From contig CAJNYU010001121.1 of assembly GCA_905331475.1 (NCBI GenBank), positions 62,001-126,000 on the forward strand: DNA of 64,000 nucleotides, read 5' to 3'. The notes under the pieces are model-generated. The model was not told the DNA's origin and ran no database searches. It saw only the letters and a program-made list of their open reading frames with translations. Position 1 is the first letter of the stretch. Every line of letters begins with the position of its first letter. Positions 12,503-25,542 of this stretch are shown in pieces. Position numbers and translations under genes: made by a program. Origin of the DNA: Rotaria socialis. Taxonomy: Eukaryota > Rotifera > Eurotatoria > Philodinida > Philodinidae.

Positions 12503-15500
12503 ATGGTGACTTTACTCTCGATTCAAGTTTTCTCAATTGTTGCTACGGCGTTAACCAATCTTATTGGCATACTAGCATTTGCCACTGATCATTGGTCAAC
12601 AGCTGCATATGATCTAGGAAAATTACGTTCGCATATAAAATGGATAGCTGTTGAAGATACAACAAATGATTATATTCATGCAATAAATATGACCGATGAT
12701 CAAAATCAAACACAAGCATTATCATTTAATGATCAACAACTATCAAGTTTAGCGATGGGTGTTAATAATAATACAATATTGTATAAAACACACAAGGGTA
12801 TATTTCGTCAATGCAATTATTTATCACAAACTATTCGTCAACGCTTAAAAATATCGAAATGTCGTGTTCTAAAAGTTGCAAATAATCATTATGACGACAT
12901 CATTCATGGAATGAATAATCCTGGACGAGAGCTAATACGTAAATATATGCGTTCATTTATTCATATTTAGTCTTGTTTCGCATGAAATATTTTACTTTGC
13001 ATTTAAACAGAATGAAGAATGTGTGGGTGTGCGAGATTTTAGTAATAGAAAAATGAGACGAAGAAAAAAGTAACTGTAACATAATGTTTACAGTTCATTA
13101 AGCTTTCGTAGCTAGTTTCTTTAAAATTAGGAATTGCCTTGCATCTTATATGGTAATCAAAATCTCTAAGTATCATTTTTCACAGTAGCAAAATTTAACG
13201 CTACTAATTGGATATATACTTTGTATGAACTGTTTCATTAAATAAATTTATAAAGTCATATGACTTTTATAAATGCACTTTGTCCCACCCCCCACCCCCT
13301 CCCCCCTATTTGCATAATGGACGAACTAATAATAGAAGTCAAATGACTTTTTTTAAACTTGAGAAGTAGAGGGAAAAAAATAACTCAACATGTGTTTGTT
13401 TTAGAAGTTTGATTGAAGGTAAAGACGGCACAGCAATCCACACGCATCTTTAACTGACAACCAGAATTAAAATGCCTTCAGTCAACTTACTTATTGAAAG
13501 TTTAATAGAAAAAACACGTTACTGTGACATTTAACTATGAACCATGAAGTAATCTTCTTGTTAACTTTCGATAGAGACACTCAGGCACTAGTAATTCTTT
13601 AAAAAAAAAGGATGCGGATTAGNGCGGATTAGTCTCTGATAAACTTAAAAAGATATACCTGTGGGATATGATTACAGGTTACTTGGAAAAAAAAACACAT
13701 TATTCTTCATATACGTAAATGCCTGCTTAAATTTTCTAGGTCTTTACACAATCAAAGAATACAAAGAAATCTTCATCATTAGTTTCAGACTTTGTAAAAG
13801 AAAATTTATTTTGTACTAGAGGTGAAATAATTAAAAGTCAATTTATAACTAGAGCATCTTTTATTAGTTGCAGGTGAATTCATTTTCATTTAACAAAATT
13901 AGAAAAACTAATTACTATAACTCTTGTTCTTTTGCATTATAAAAATCAGTCTAGTGTTCATTTTATTTTTCAAATTTCTTTTCATTTGGCTTACTTCCTG
14001 AGTAGGATATGAATTTTTATTTTTTAAAACTCGAGGGAAGAATTCGACTAGGCACTTTAAATTATCACAGAACGTGAAGATCTTTCAAAGCACCTCATCT
14101 GAATAGTTTATATATCCTGCATGTCCTAACACTTCTCCAGGTAAAACATTACTATGATTTCAAAATAGCATAAACAACATCTTTCATATAACAAGAAGCC
14201 ATATAGAAAATAGAATTTCGCTGCATCACTAGCAATCTATTGGATCACTTCAACTTGTAGCATCTTTTCATTTCTTAGAAATTCGATACATAGAAGAGAG
14301 TCGTTTCATAGGTGTTGCATACTAAACTAATATGAAGGTTAAAAACAAAATTTACATCGATCTCTTTTTGTCCAATCTGCTTTACTAATTATTTTCGGAA
14401 AAAAAAACTATTTTGAAAATTTCAATATGAACGCGCCTTTAGACGTTTCATTTATGTAAAAACGTCTTTAGAATATCATCTGTAGACCGAACATTATGGA
14501 TTTTTTAAAAGATTAAATTACATTTTTTCAATACCTAAAAAATATTATAATTCAATATTCTACGAAACATATAATATCTGAATTATGCTTGAAGCCAAAA
14601 TTATCCTATGAAAACTATACTTAGAAATTACATTTTCAACAAGCTGTTATTAATGACAATATATGTATGTCGTATCGAAGTTACACCGGTCGACGAAGTT
14701 ACTTTTAATTCATTTACCAATAAATAATTTACTAAATTGAATACCACCGCTGACTGAATGATCAAAAACTTGTTTTTAAATAAATACTACTTATTCAGCA
14801 GTATTGCTGAATAAGTAGTATTTATTTAAAAAAAAACTTTTTTAATCATTCAGTCAGCGGTGGAACATTCAATTTAGTAAATTATTTATTGATAAATGAA
14901 TTAAAAGTAACTTGGATGACGGTCATTGTCGAAGTTATAACTTCGTCACATTTATACGACGAAGTTGTAACTTCGATACGACATATATATAAATCTTCTA
15001 TACGATTTGATATTCGAAAGATTGTCCACCTGGAACAATATAATCAGACTTATACACAAATACACTCATTGCACATGAAAAAATTGTATTAAAAACATTT
15101 TCATGAATAGAGCTACTGTAAAACCGATTGGCATGTTATTCTTCTTCAATATTATTATATTTATTAAAATAAAAATGAGCTCTAAGTATTCTCGTTGTTT
15201 GCATGTAATCGTTAAAAAAACTCACACTCGGTTGTTTTTTGTACAAATATAAAAGTAACAAAATATTTCAAGGCTATGAAGTCTCCGACAGCTTTTTCTT
15301 TGACAATTATAAAACTTTGAAATATGAAACAAGGAAGACTTACGAAGTAAAATATATGTCTAATGAAAAGTCAACAAATAAACTTCTACAACAAGGCCTG
15401 TTTTCAATGATCCATACTAATTCTATTCGAATGATTTAGGTCTACATAATGTGGCAGCTGCTTGTGCTATTCTCATTGTACTTCTCCTGTGTGCCTGTAC

Positions 15501-16056
15501 ACTCATTGGTGTTACTGTTGGCATTTTAAATGGTGTTGTGCTAGCAACAATGACAATTGGAATTATCTATCTTGTCATCTGTATGTAAAATCAATAGAAT
15601 ATTTCGAGTGTTTTATTTTCACATCGTCTCTCTTTCAACGATACTATCAAATAATATTTTCATAGTCGAGAAAAATATCTACAAAACAAAAATCTAGCCA
15701 TCGGTAAAAATTAATCTTCTATTTCCGAGAGTTTTGTCTTTCATTTAACCTCAAAAATAGATTAAATTCAATAAATCATATATCAAACGCGAAAATGAAT
15801 ACGTTAATCCTTTCTATTTTCTTTAGCAATGTTCAGCATATGTCTTCTGGCTATTATGTATACTATATTAAAAAGTGAACGTAAACAATCACATTGCTTT
15901 GCATTAGAAATTCTCACTGATGAATTATGTACTGCTCGTTCAGCTCAATTATCATACTCATTTGTATTAGGATGTTCACTTATCATTCTTTGTTTTATTA
16001 CATCCGTACTATGGTTATCATTACAAGAAAAACAGAGAAAATTTGCGCAGCACTAA
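12503..16056 (+). CDS. claudin/PMP22-superfamily-like four-helix membrane protein
   Basis: Three exons (12503-12938, 15440-15580, 15827-16056) give 268 residues and stop at TAA. Helix 1 is at about residues 5-27, followed by a roughly 115-residue extracellular loop with two N-glycosylation sequons (NMT, NQT) and the string HKGIFRQC, which looks like the claudin-family W-GLW-C region with a changed core. Helix 2 (about 149-168) and helix 3 (about 170-202) come from exon 2 and the start of exon 3, and helix 4 is at about 237-258, with a short basic cytosolic tail. This layout of one large first loop and four helices is that of claudins, clarins and related TMEM proteins; which subfamily is not clear. 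Splice junctions rebuild whole codons (C+GT, T+CA). The first intron is 2.5 kb, unusually long for the window, and carries a fold-back element. Confidence 0.75.
13603..13633. other. ambiguous base between two copies of GCGGATTAG
   Basis: A single N at 13623 separates two copies of GCGGATTAG inside the first intron of the claudin-like gene, just after a run of nine A. It marks an unresolved assembly position and may hide a collapsed or duplicated short repeat. Confidence 0.9.
14661..14990. repeat. fold-back element, near-continuous 330-bp palindrome
   Basis: The sequence reads almost the same on both strands around a centre near 14804 (CAGCAGTATTGCTG). Outer tips are GTCGTATCGAAGTTACA at 14669 and its complement ending at 14982; inner arms share GTTACTTTTAATTCATTT, AATAATTTACTAAATTGAAT and CCGCTGACTGAATGAT. 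The right arm carries a small extra inverted repeat (GTCGAAGTTATAACTTCG and following). It sits within the first intron of the claudin-like gene, flanked by AT-rich sequence. It has no coding capacity and is most simply a MITE or fold-back transposon. Confidence 0.85.
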
Positions 16057-19000
16057 TGTAATTCAAGTGTCAACAAGCGAAAAATCCGACGAAATTTAAA
16101 AATTAAAAACACACTTATGTATTATAGGTGCTATTTTCGTACTAATAAATAAATTTGATTAGATTGGTTTCGTTGTTTACCGTTGCTATAATTGTTCATC
16201 TCGAAAAAAAAAACAGAGTTCGCTGTATAGCGAAAAAAGAAACAACCAGACATTTTTTCTCCTCTTATTGTGATTGTTATAATCATAAGCTGCTACAATG
16301 ATTGCTAAGTAATGACAGGGTCAAAATATAAAAGAGCTAATAGCTAATAATATAGAAAAAAATGCAATATTAATGCTCATCAAATAGATCAATAATAGAA
16401 CAGGAATGAATTGAGAGAGAAAAATGTTTGAGTATTGTACATTCAGTAGCTAACCACCATTTAACACTACTTAATAATTGCATTTGAATGACTAAGAAAT
16501 GGGAAAAAAGAAAAATCTGCTACGAAAAAAAGAACAAGGGCCTATGTGCAAGATTCAAGTATTTACAAACAATACGTTAAGTGATTTAATACACATTAAC
16601 AATGATCATGAAAAATATGCGCACATTTTATGGTATCAGAATTTTGCAGTTGCAGTAGCGATATTGCTTTATTTTTTTCTTTTTCTCGTTTCTTTTTCTT
16701 TTTTATCAGAACGAATGATGAGGGAAAAACAACAGAAACTATATTGATTTTTTCCTTCGCTTGCTTATCAACACCCATCAGTAGCATGAATCGCCGTTGT
16801 CGTCGATGTCGACGAAAGCAGAAAAAGAAGAAAAACGAGCTACGTCGTCTTTCTATGCATGTGTTCTACGCCGAGCGAGACAATTAGGTAATCGCAACAA
16901 CACCCTACTCCCATGTCTTGACGTCGCCGTTGTCCCGTTCTTTTTTTCTCTGTTCTTCACACCAATGCATTAGAATGTGCAGAATGATGAACTTTTTTCT
17001 TTTTTCTCTCTTGCCTTTGCTGTGTTTCTACTCTGCTAGCTGTCGCCCAACACAATATATTCTCTTTTTCTTTTTCTTTTTTTTTCTTTTCTCTTATTTG
17101 TGTTCGTTCTTTTTCGTCTTACACATACACAACTCTCTCCGCCTTTTCCTATGCATATATCATGATCTCTTCGACGCTGACGAGAGAGTAGGCTTCGTAT
17201 AAATAATCGTTCGCGTTTACGAGATGCGTATTTCCTTTTTCAATGTTCGACACTGAAAATTTGCATCGTTTATTATTCAGGTATGTGTCATCGGGTGGTT
17301 TAAAACTTGTTGAATAGAGACAGATCATCCTTGTTGAAGTACAAAGTTTGCCTGAGAAAAAATGAAAAAAAATGAGAAAAAACCTTGTTCCAATGTACAA
17401 AAGGATCAAATTTTTTTTCTTCCGTCGCACCTGCACCAGCAACTATCGATTTCATATGAAGATGTCATGAGCAAATCATCTTATTTGTCATTTACAGTAA
17501 AGCACCAATCATCGTCTATGGACTATTTTTTACCAGTTCTTTGACAATCTCTTATTTCATCATCATTTGTCATCGATTCAGAGTTGCACTATTCATTTTT
17601 TATTTTGTTCACCTTGCTGTTATTATTTATTAGTGTTTATAAAGTATTCAACTATTATCGTTTTCGCATCGATATATAAGTCGCATTAGTATTCAAAAAT
17701 GGAGAGTAGCTAACTGATCGTATATAAATACAGCTAGTTGTATGCTTTTCGTCTTCGTCTCGATATGTATGTGCAATTACAATAAAAAAAAAGCAAGCAA
17801 GTATCACATTAATAAATATCTGCACACACTCGTCGGTAACAAAACTACTCGGTATATATGAGTGTCAAGGATAGAACGTTTGTTCCTTCGTCAACAGATA
17901 CGTTAATAGTATGGAGGACAAAAATTTGTTTTTTGATATTAAAACGAATAAAAAGTATATGAATAGACATGACTCATTATATACTCGTCAGTATAGATTA
18001 AATTGATAAAATGTAGTATTATTTTTGAACGAATACTACATCTAGATAGTAATTAAAGTTGTATATGTAACGAAAATAATAAACGCATAGAGAATTTTTG
18101 CGAACAACAATAACATGGCGATTACTTGTGGTAAAAAGCGTCATGTTGTTCTTTTACGACTTATTCAAACATATAGAAGTATCGAAATTTGGGCAGGATT
18201 TTCATTTTTCTGTTGTTGCTATTTATTGACATAATCAATGCATATATTTTGTGTTGATTTGCTCTCGCTTTTCTCGATTTGTGATCTCCTTCGATTATGT
18301 ATTATGTCTTCTCGCTTCGGGAGATTTGTAAGAGCTTCTTTCTTCTCTAGTAGGTATTGAAAAAATAACATATACACCTATATTGTTAAACAAGTAAAAA
18401 AATTTTTACTCAAGCTTTCCCCTGGTTATAAAAGCATGTTAATGGTTCTTGTTGAACCTTGTATTGATGACAACCTACATGCTTTTATTCATCATTGATG
18501 ATGAAATGTCTGCTTGAGTAGAAATTTATGTGCTATTGCAGCCTACATCAGCCAGCACACGCTCGTACGTGTCTATAACTCTATATAGAAATAGAAGTAC
18601 GAATGACAGGATGATTGAAGTAATCGAAGTAAACGCATAAAACGTCCCTGGAGCAGTAGATGAGCTTTGCCGACCAAATACAGGTACATCGACTTATCTC
18701 TAGAAATCTGATACATATGCTTGCTTTGTGTATTGCTTGTAAATCAATTATGAGAGATGATGGAGCAGCAACCTTGAAGCGTTTGCACATAAAACCACTG
18801 AATTTATGTTAGGCATGTATTTACTCAGCAGATTTCTTTTCTCTCTCTCTCTCTCTCTCTCTCAAATATACATGCGCACACATGCATGCTGTTCAATTTC
18901 TTCTTACAGTTTTGGCGACCTTTTGTCCTTTTTTTTTATATTCACTTTCTTCTATTCTTGTGCCGGTGTGTTTTTCGATCTATAGCTGCTATTCTCTGCT

Positions 19001-21127
19001 ACGTGCATATGTCGATTTGACGGTATGGCATACAAAGACGACGACGTGACGAGAAAAGGGAGAGAACGAGAGCGACAGAAAGGGAAGCCAACAGCAGTAA
19101 TAGTATAGTAATAGAATGAACAAGAAAGAAGAATAAAATGTACAGTGTAGGGGCCAGACTAATGATTGTGCACGCATGTGTATAAGTATATATATATAAA
19201 AGAGAGAAAAAGAAAGAAGAAACACATTCCAAATTTTCTTTTTTTCTTTCTTCTTTCAATCAACAATGACTAGTAGATTCTAATAGTACCTTACGGTGTC
19301 ATGGATGAGGTAGAAATGAAGTTTTTTCTTTGTTTGTATTTATTTTCTTTTAATTTTAACAATCAACAAAGGTTTGTTCATTTCTATTTTAACCTTGTTA
19401 ATTCACTCGATATGAGCACCAATTTGATGCATCCTGACCGAAATGGTTCGCTGATGTATTGATTGATTAACGAGGATATCTACTTCCTTTTGGTGTGCGC
19501 GGATGTATGATGATGGCAACAGACGGTTTTGATTTTTTTTAATGCATACATTCTAGATGCGTGTTAGCAAGAGATAGATTAGAGAGCGAAGGTTGATGAT
19601 AATAATCTTCGACGAAGACTTAAGAAGATAACTGGAATAGTTCTACAGTAAACAAACAACAACAACTACTGTGCTTAGTTAGTGTATAAGCCTTGTATTT
19701 CTTCTTTTGCATAGGTCAGAATCTTTTATTTTCTTAAGCTTTTTCTCTATAGGCTCATAAACGTTCTATGGGGATTTCTCAAAGAATCTATTATTTTCTA
19801 TATAAAATAAACATTATTAGATGCCGCTTATATGCATTAGAGAATTACGTTGACCTTTGAAGAGTTATATATACGCTTTTTCTTTTTTTTCAATTTTGTA
19901 AGTGACCATAATATAAGATATGTCGTAAATCGTAACTTATGACTTAGGAGAATACAAGATGCCACTTGAAACTTGCTTTCTATTGAACATTTATGTAACT
20001 GACCAAAAGAAATGAAATAAAATATGTACTAGCATACATTTTTTTTCCGTTTCATTTAACCCTCGACAAAAAAAAAGAAATCGATAGTTGTACAATCATT
20101 GTTATAAAACAAACATGAATCCTATATAAATAATCTTAGATATCCTTGATGAAGCCGAAGCTTTTCTACCAAAAAAAGAGAATATTTTTTCGTTCGATTC
20201 ACATTAAGGGCTTCATAAAAAAAAAAAAACTTTTTTACATGTTTATTGTGTGAATAAAATCTATGCTTATACTTGAAAAAGGTTTGATTTCAATTAATCA
20301 AACATTGACTAAAAAAAATAGTAACGCGAACATTTTTTTTTTTCGTTGTTGACTTTAGTAAATGGTCTCTTTTGATATATGTATAAGCAATATTTCGTTT
20401 TCTATTTAAATAGTTTCTATAGACTTAGTCATTTTATTGATTGAACTTGTTGTTTGTGAGTGCAAATAGCAAGCTTTTCTTTCTTACACTAATCCGATCG
20501 ACTCACGATTTATATTCTCTTTATCGACCATAAATTTACCTATAATACACAAAGGTTTCGGTCGATTTTTGACCATAGATGTTCATCGATCACGTCCGAA
20601 TGAGTGAGAGAGAGAGAGAGAAAAAAAAAGAGAAAGAAGCTAATTTTGAATATAAACATGCACGTTGATATGGTGGTACTGATCTTGTGTACATAATCTA
20701 AACAGATACAATGTAGGAAGAGAGTAAGAAAGAGATGAGAAGTGAAACGCTTGTCGATATTCTGGAACTCATTTGTATTGTATAGGGTCAAGCATGCATA
20801 GAATAAAAAAACGCACATACACACGCGTATATATATATATATATATACATGTAGACAGAAAGCCCATTACTCTATAGTATTCTATTCATTGAAGTAGAGA
20901 CAAAAAGATGGCTATCAGATTAAGCATAGACATCTTTAGCGTTATGGATGAGCATTTGTATTATGATGAACTTATGCAAAACCTAAGACGAGCACTCTGA
21001 GTTGTTTATCTATTATTGAAGTGCTGACAAGAAATCATTCATCAATGATTATGTATATGTAGTTTTTTATTTCTGAAAATGTCAATATCATGTCTTGCTT
21101 GTATTTCTCTTTTAGATGTAGACAAAT
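16057..21127. other. intergenic or 5' untranslated region, no gene recognised
   Basis: Five kilobases of AT-rich sequence with long pyrimidine or purine tracts and a CT run at 18840-18862. Open frames here are rich in Phe, Leu and Ser or in Lys from these tracts and are not credible genes. The 3' end may include promoter and untranslated exons of the gene at 21128, because a splice-acceptor-like CTCTTTTAG ends at 21115. Confidence 0.5.
18399..18528. repeat. short fold-back repeat (about 130 bp)
   Basis: AAATTTTTACTCAAGC near 18400 pairs with GCTTGAGTAGAAATTT near 18512, and TATAAAAGCATGTTAATGG near 18427 pairs imperfectly with CCTACATGCTTTTATT near 18474. The paired blocks are in nested order, so the region can form one imperfect hairpin. 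It has no open frame. It could be a MITE remnant or a structured transcript. Confidence 0.55.
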
Positions 21128-22993
21128 ATGAGCAATAGTAATTCATCATCACCCCCGCAATTCGATGTGGCAACAGCTGCCCTCGAACATCTTGAATTGC
21201 TCAATAATTCGAATTTAAATCCACTTGAAATTGCAGCTCAATTTCGAACCTTATTACGTTCTAAAAAAGCCCGTGGAAGTAATTCTAATAATAAAAATGA
21301 AAATTCACCAACGCCATATTCAAATATGGATTATACTTATATGGATTATGTTGCAGCTGATGCAACACATCGACGACGTGCACGTTCTCGTGGCCGAATA
21401 GATCGTCGTTCGAAATCTTTAGGACGCATTAAATATGATCTTGACGACGATGACGATGATACTACAAACAATCAAAGTACTTTTAGTCATTACAATCAAG
21501 ATCAATCATCATTAAATTATGAACATGAACAATCAAGTTTACGTAATCCAATTGATGATACAAATATTTATTATACAACATCAACAAGACATGGAGGATT
21601 AATTGCAGCAACAAATAATTCAACACGTAATTATTTACCTGAATCACATTCTTGTTTTGGTCTTTCAAAATGGCACGATGAAGGTTAGATAATCAAATAA
21701 ATATTAAATAAATAATTTCTATTATGATGATTTCTAGGTGACAGTTCAACAGAAGATATCTATGCTGATTCTGCTGTTGGTTCTGATTATAGTGAACCAC
21801 ATGCACATTTAGCACTTCCATCTAGTAAAGCTGTATCGTGTGATTCAGCTATATCAGGTATATCTTCTAATAAACAATATCCTTCATCAAGTTCGGAACA
21901 AAATCAAATAACTCCTTCATCATTAGCGTCTCTTCTTATATCGCCAAGTAAACAACACTTTGTTAATCTTTCACAAATCGATGAAACAGCAGAACAAACG
22001 GCAAGTATTGAACGATCTCTTTCAACATCAACGGACAATTATTATCCGACAATTAATTGGAAACAATTACGCGAGAAAAAACATGAAACTAGTTTAGATA
22101 AAGCTAAAACATTTGTTACAACAACATTACCAAGAAAAGTACTTCCATTTAATGCAACAAGATCATCAACTTTGAATACATCATCGCCTATATCATTATT
22201 AACTTATCATAAGAATCAGCCAAATTTTCAAAAGCGTATTGAACAATTTCACGCAACATCAACTAACCGTCCATCAAGACCACGAGCTGTAACAACTGAC
22301 CTTTCACAAGCATTACAAATGTCAACAACGATGACAACAAGTTCTCTAACCACTGTTTCGGCTATATCGGCTAGAACACCATCAGAAGCTGAATCATTTA
22401 CATATCCGAATGTATCTGAATTACGAAAAAATTTCGAACAACAAACATCCCAAAAAAAAGGAAAACCTATTGAACTAACTTCGACGAGTTCAATGTCGCC
22501 AACTGTTGAATCACCATTGTCATCGGCGCCATCGCTTATATCAACCGGTGGTTCTCGTTCTCCTTCTGCATCGTCATCATCATCATCATCATCATCGGCT
22601 TCTTCAGTATGCAAAAGTCGATGTTCATCATCATCAAATCATTCATCAAATGAAATTCGTACACCATCAATATCTCCGACAAATTCTCCTCGCCCGACTT
22701 ACACAATATCACGTTTAAATTCAGCATCAATGAATAATGAAGATATTCTTTTCCCAATCGCTGATTGTAATCTTGTGATTAAACATAAAGCAACAGGAGG
22801 ACCTAAACGACCTGGTAATTTTAATCGACGTCCATCTTCTCCACATCCACATCCACATTTTGACAATTCAATTCATTTATCGAATTCCATGTATTCGATA
22901 TCAAGTGGTTATACAGAAGAAGCTCATTTATCGGGTGTGTGCAACGAGAATGAGCTTATGGGTGGAAGTACAGACGATGCAGTCTATGTATAA
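21128..22993 (+). CDS. Ser-rich, mostly disordered protein of unknown function
   Basis: Two exons (21128-21683 and 21738-22993) with a 54-bp intron splice in phase (G+GT) to give 603 residues and a TAA stop. The N terminus is a predicted helix with EHLELLNN and IAAQFRTLL, followed by an Arg-rich patch RRRARSRGRIDRRSKSLGR (about residues 82-100) and an Asp run. The second exon has a more ordered block with PTINWKQLREKKHET, then long stretches of Ser, Thr and Pro with many SP and TP sites, as in scaffold or cytoskeletal adaptor proteins. I do not recognise a named domain. The start is the first ATG in frame after a splice-acceptor-like TTTTAG twelve bases upstream. Function is unknown. Confidence 0.8.
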
Positions 22994-25021
22994 AAAAATG
23001 TTTTTCTTTTTGCTCCTTTTTTCTTTTTAGAGATCCTGTAACAGAGTTTCTGAATATATATTTTTTTTCTTCTTCTTCTAACTGTTGTGTGCGCACAAGA
23101 TTGGTTCGTTTTAGTGTTTGTTCTATCGTTCCATTCGTATAGCGTACACAAGATGTGTTTTTCATTGTTGGTTAACATCACCTGCGAGTATTCAATTTTT
23201 TCTTCTATTCAAATTCTTTTTCTGCATCTTTTTTTTCTCCTTTTTTGTGATTTTTCTTTTCTTTTTAGTTGTATAAATTATTTGGTGAGGTTATGTTTGA
23301 GATCAAAAAAAATGAAAGAAAGAAAGAAAAAAATAGATACAAAAGATGATATATTATGTAATATGAATTTTATGTAAACGGGTAGTTCGGCTTCAGGTGG
23401 AACAAGAGAAAGAAACAAAAAAAATGCTTGACTTCTTTTTTCTGTGTGTATGACATTAGATCTTGACCGATATATTGTATGTGTGTATATACGACAAACG
23501 ATTGAGCCAGTCTAAAAATGTAGGTGTCAGACTGGGATACATAATTGTATGGTTTGTAAGACGAAATTAAATATGCACACATCTATGGCTATTATAGATG
23601 ATGCAATCTACGATAGTTGCTATATTGATGACATGATTTATACAATTTGATGAGAGACGTAAGACGAGAGAGAGAGGGAGAGAAGGTTTGATCGTTCTAA
23701 ATTATAAATAAATACTTTTTAATACGAATAATAATAATTTGTTAAATGTAAATGAATTTTTTCTTTCTTCATTGTTTTGTTTGTATATATATATATATAT
23801 AGTATGACTGAGTACACCCAATTAAGGAGACAGACATATGATGAATAGTTGTCCATCTATAATCCAAACTGACAATGCAAATGTATGCAATTGAAATTTG
23901 TCTAGTCAGCATGAATATAGCTGAAGTTCATGAAAAAAAGAAGACCAGACGATTGAAGAAGAAGAACAAACAACTCTCGCAATTAATTGGCATCGAAGTG
24001 AGAAGTAAAAGCTGTTTGGGTTAGTGGGTAGACAAAGGGTGTTAGTTCATATGCATAGCATCTAATATCGCTTATGATTTATCATCCCAAGGGTAAACAA
24101 ACTAGAAAAATTTTCATACATATATATTGGTTATAAAATAAATCTTGTCTGAAAACTACTGGGATATTTAATTGAATTTGTTAAGCAATAAAACACATCT
24201 CGGTTGACAATGAACGAGAAAATCGAAAGAGCAAATTCCCATGGGAAAAGAATATCTCGTCAATACGAGATGATAGTATTTATATTATGTAATGCAAAAA
24301 TTGATGTACCAAATCTTTTTTATTCTTGTCAAAATATGTTTGTGTACTAACAAGGATTAAGTTAATGTATGAGCAAAGTTTAAGATTGAAATTCAATTAT
24401 TAGATTTCAATCAAATCATACAATAGACAAGAGGGCTTAATCTTTTTCTTCTTTTTTAATTTAAATTTTTTAATTACCAAAACTGACATTTCATCTGTAT
24501 TTGACCTTCGTTACAAATGTTGCTTTTAACATTAACATGTCATAAAGCAACAAGAGGATATTACGAATTACATAAGAAAAATCTATTTTCTATGCAATTA
24601 TTAAGAATAGAAAAAATCACCAGTAGAAAAAAAACTGTTTTAACAGTAATATTTAATGACATTTTGATTACATAAAATATACAAAAATCGTTTTTGCTTT
24701 ATTTACAAAAAGAGATCGTTATTTCTAGTGCGCTTTTTTTTAGAATAAACAATACTCTACTATTGAGTAGTTATATTCATCTTCATTACTTACTTATTGA
24801 CAAGCTCATCTTGTAGCTACTTAGATTTCTTTCGTGTATTAGCATGATAGATTGTTATTCTTCACTATTACTACTACAAGTTGTTTGCATTGTTCAGTCT
24901 ATATAGATGAACATACCTATAGAAGAAAAACAGAATTGATAACGATTGATTTCAATATTTGAATAAAAATGATAGACGATCAATAGATTTTATTTGTTCT
25001 CCTAATAACAATCTGTACATA
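22994..25021. other. intergenic, no gene recognised
   Basis: AT-rich sequence following the Ser-rich gene, starting with T-rich tracts typical of a 3' untranslated region and containing a TA run at 23786-23801. No coding or RNA gene signal was seen before the transposon. Confidence 0.5.
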
Positions 25022-25480
25022 GAGTAACCGGGTGTAATTGTAAAATGGAAAACAGTCGATTTCAACATAATTCCTATAACTTTTTCATTTGTCGTTATTT
25101 TTAAAAATTTTCTTCACAAAATACGTAGCTTCGTATCTGCTCTATCGATAGGTGAAAAAAATCAACTCAAAATACTGAGCATAGAGCTATGCACAGAGTA
25201 TTCTTTGAGCTCAATTTTTCATCTTTGCACACATTCTTGCTGGGTCTAATGTATAAACACGCTGATGTCATTGGGATAAATGTATAATCCCAGACAATTT
25301 TCATAGGTTTCAAAAATCTTAATTTGTAAAAAATGAGTCCCTCATTTTTCAATTATTTTTTCATTAATCCATAGCTCAAAGTCTTTTCTATCACTCTAAA
25401 CTTTTTTTAATTCTATAATTCAATTCCATATATCCTTTAAAAAGCTCACAAAATGATCATCAAAAGAAAAATCTCTACAT
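25022..25480 (+). repeat. left terminal inverted repeat of the pogo-like element
   Basis: This 459-bp arm matches 27364-27823 in reverse complement with only a few differences, for example one base in AATTGTAAAATGG and a few near 25128-25155. It contains a 61-codon open frame that is mirrored exactly in the other arm; this is a by-product of the repeat and not a gene. Confidence 0.93.
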
Positions 25481-25542
25481 ATTCACCCCAATTGGAGTAA
25501 TTGTATAATCGTTATTGCATATCACAGTGAATCCTGATTCGT

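Noticed and set aside
12114-12509. 131-codon frame just before the claudin-like gene, hydrophobic
   Set aside because: Overlaps the true start in another frame and is made of T-rich tracts and Ser repeats.
22249-22614. Antisense open frame of 121 codons with an Asp run and Glu-rich composition
   Set aside because: It is the complement of the Ser-rich coding exon at 21738-22993, where TCA/TCG repeats give Asp codons on the other strand.
25167-25352. 61-codon open frame found twice, at 25167-25352 (-) and 27492-27677 (+)
   Set aside because: Both copies lie in the terminal inverted repeats of the transposon and are the same sequence in opposite orientation; no domain.
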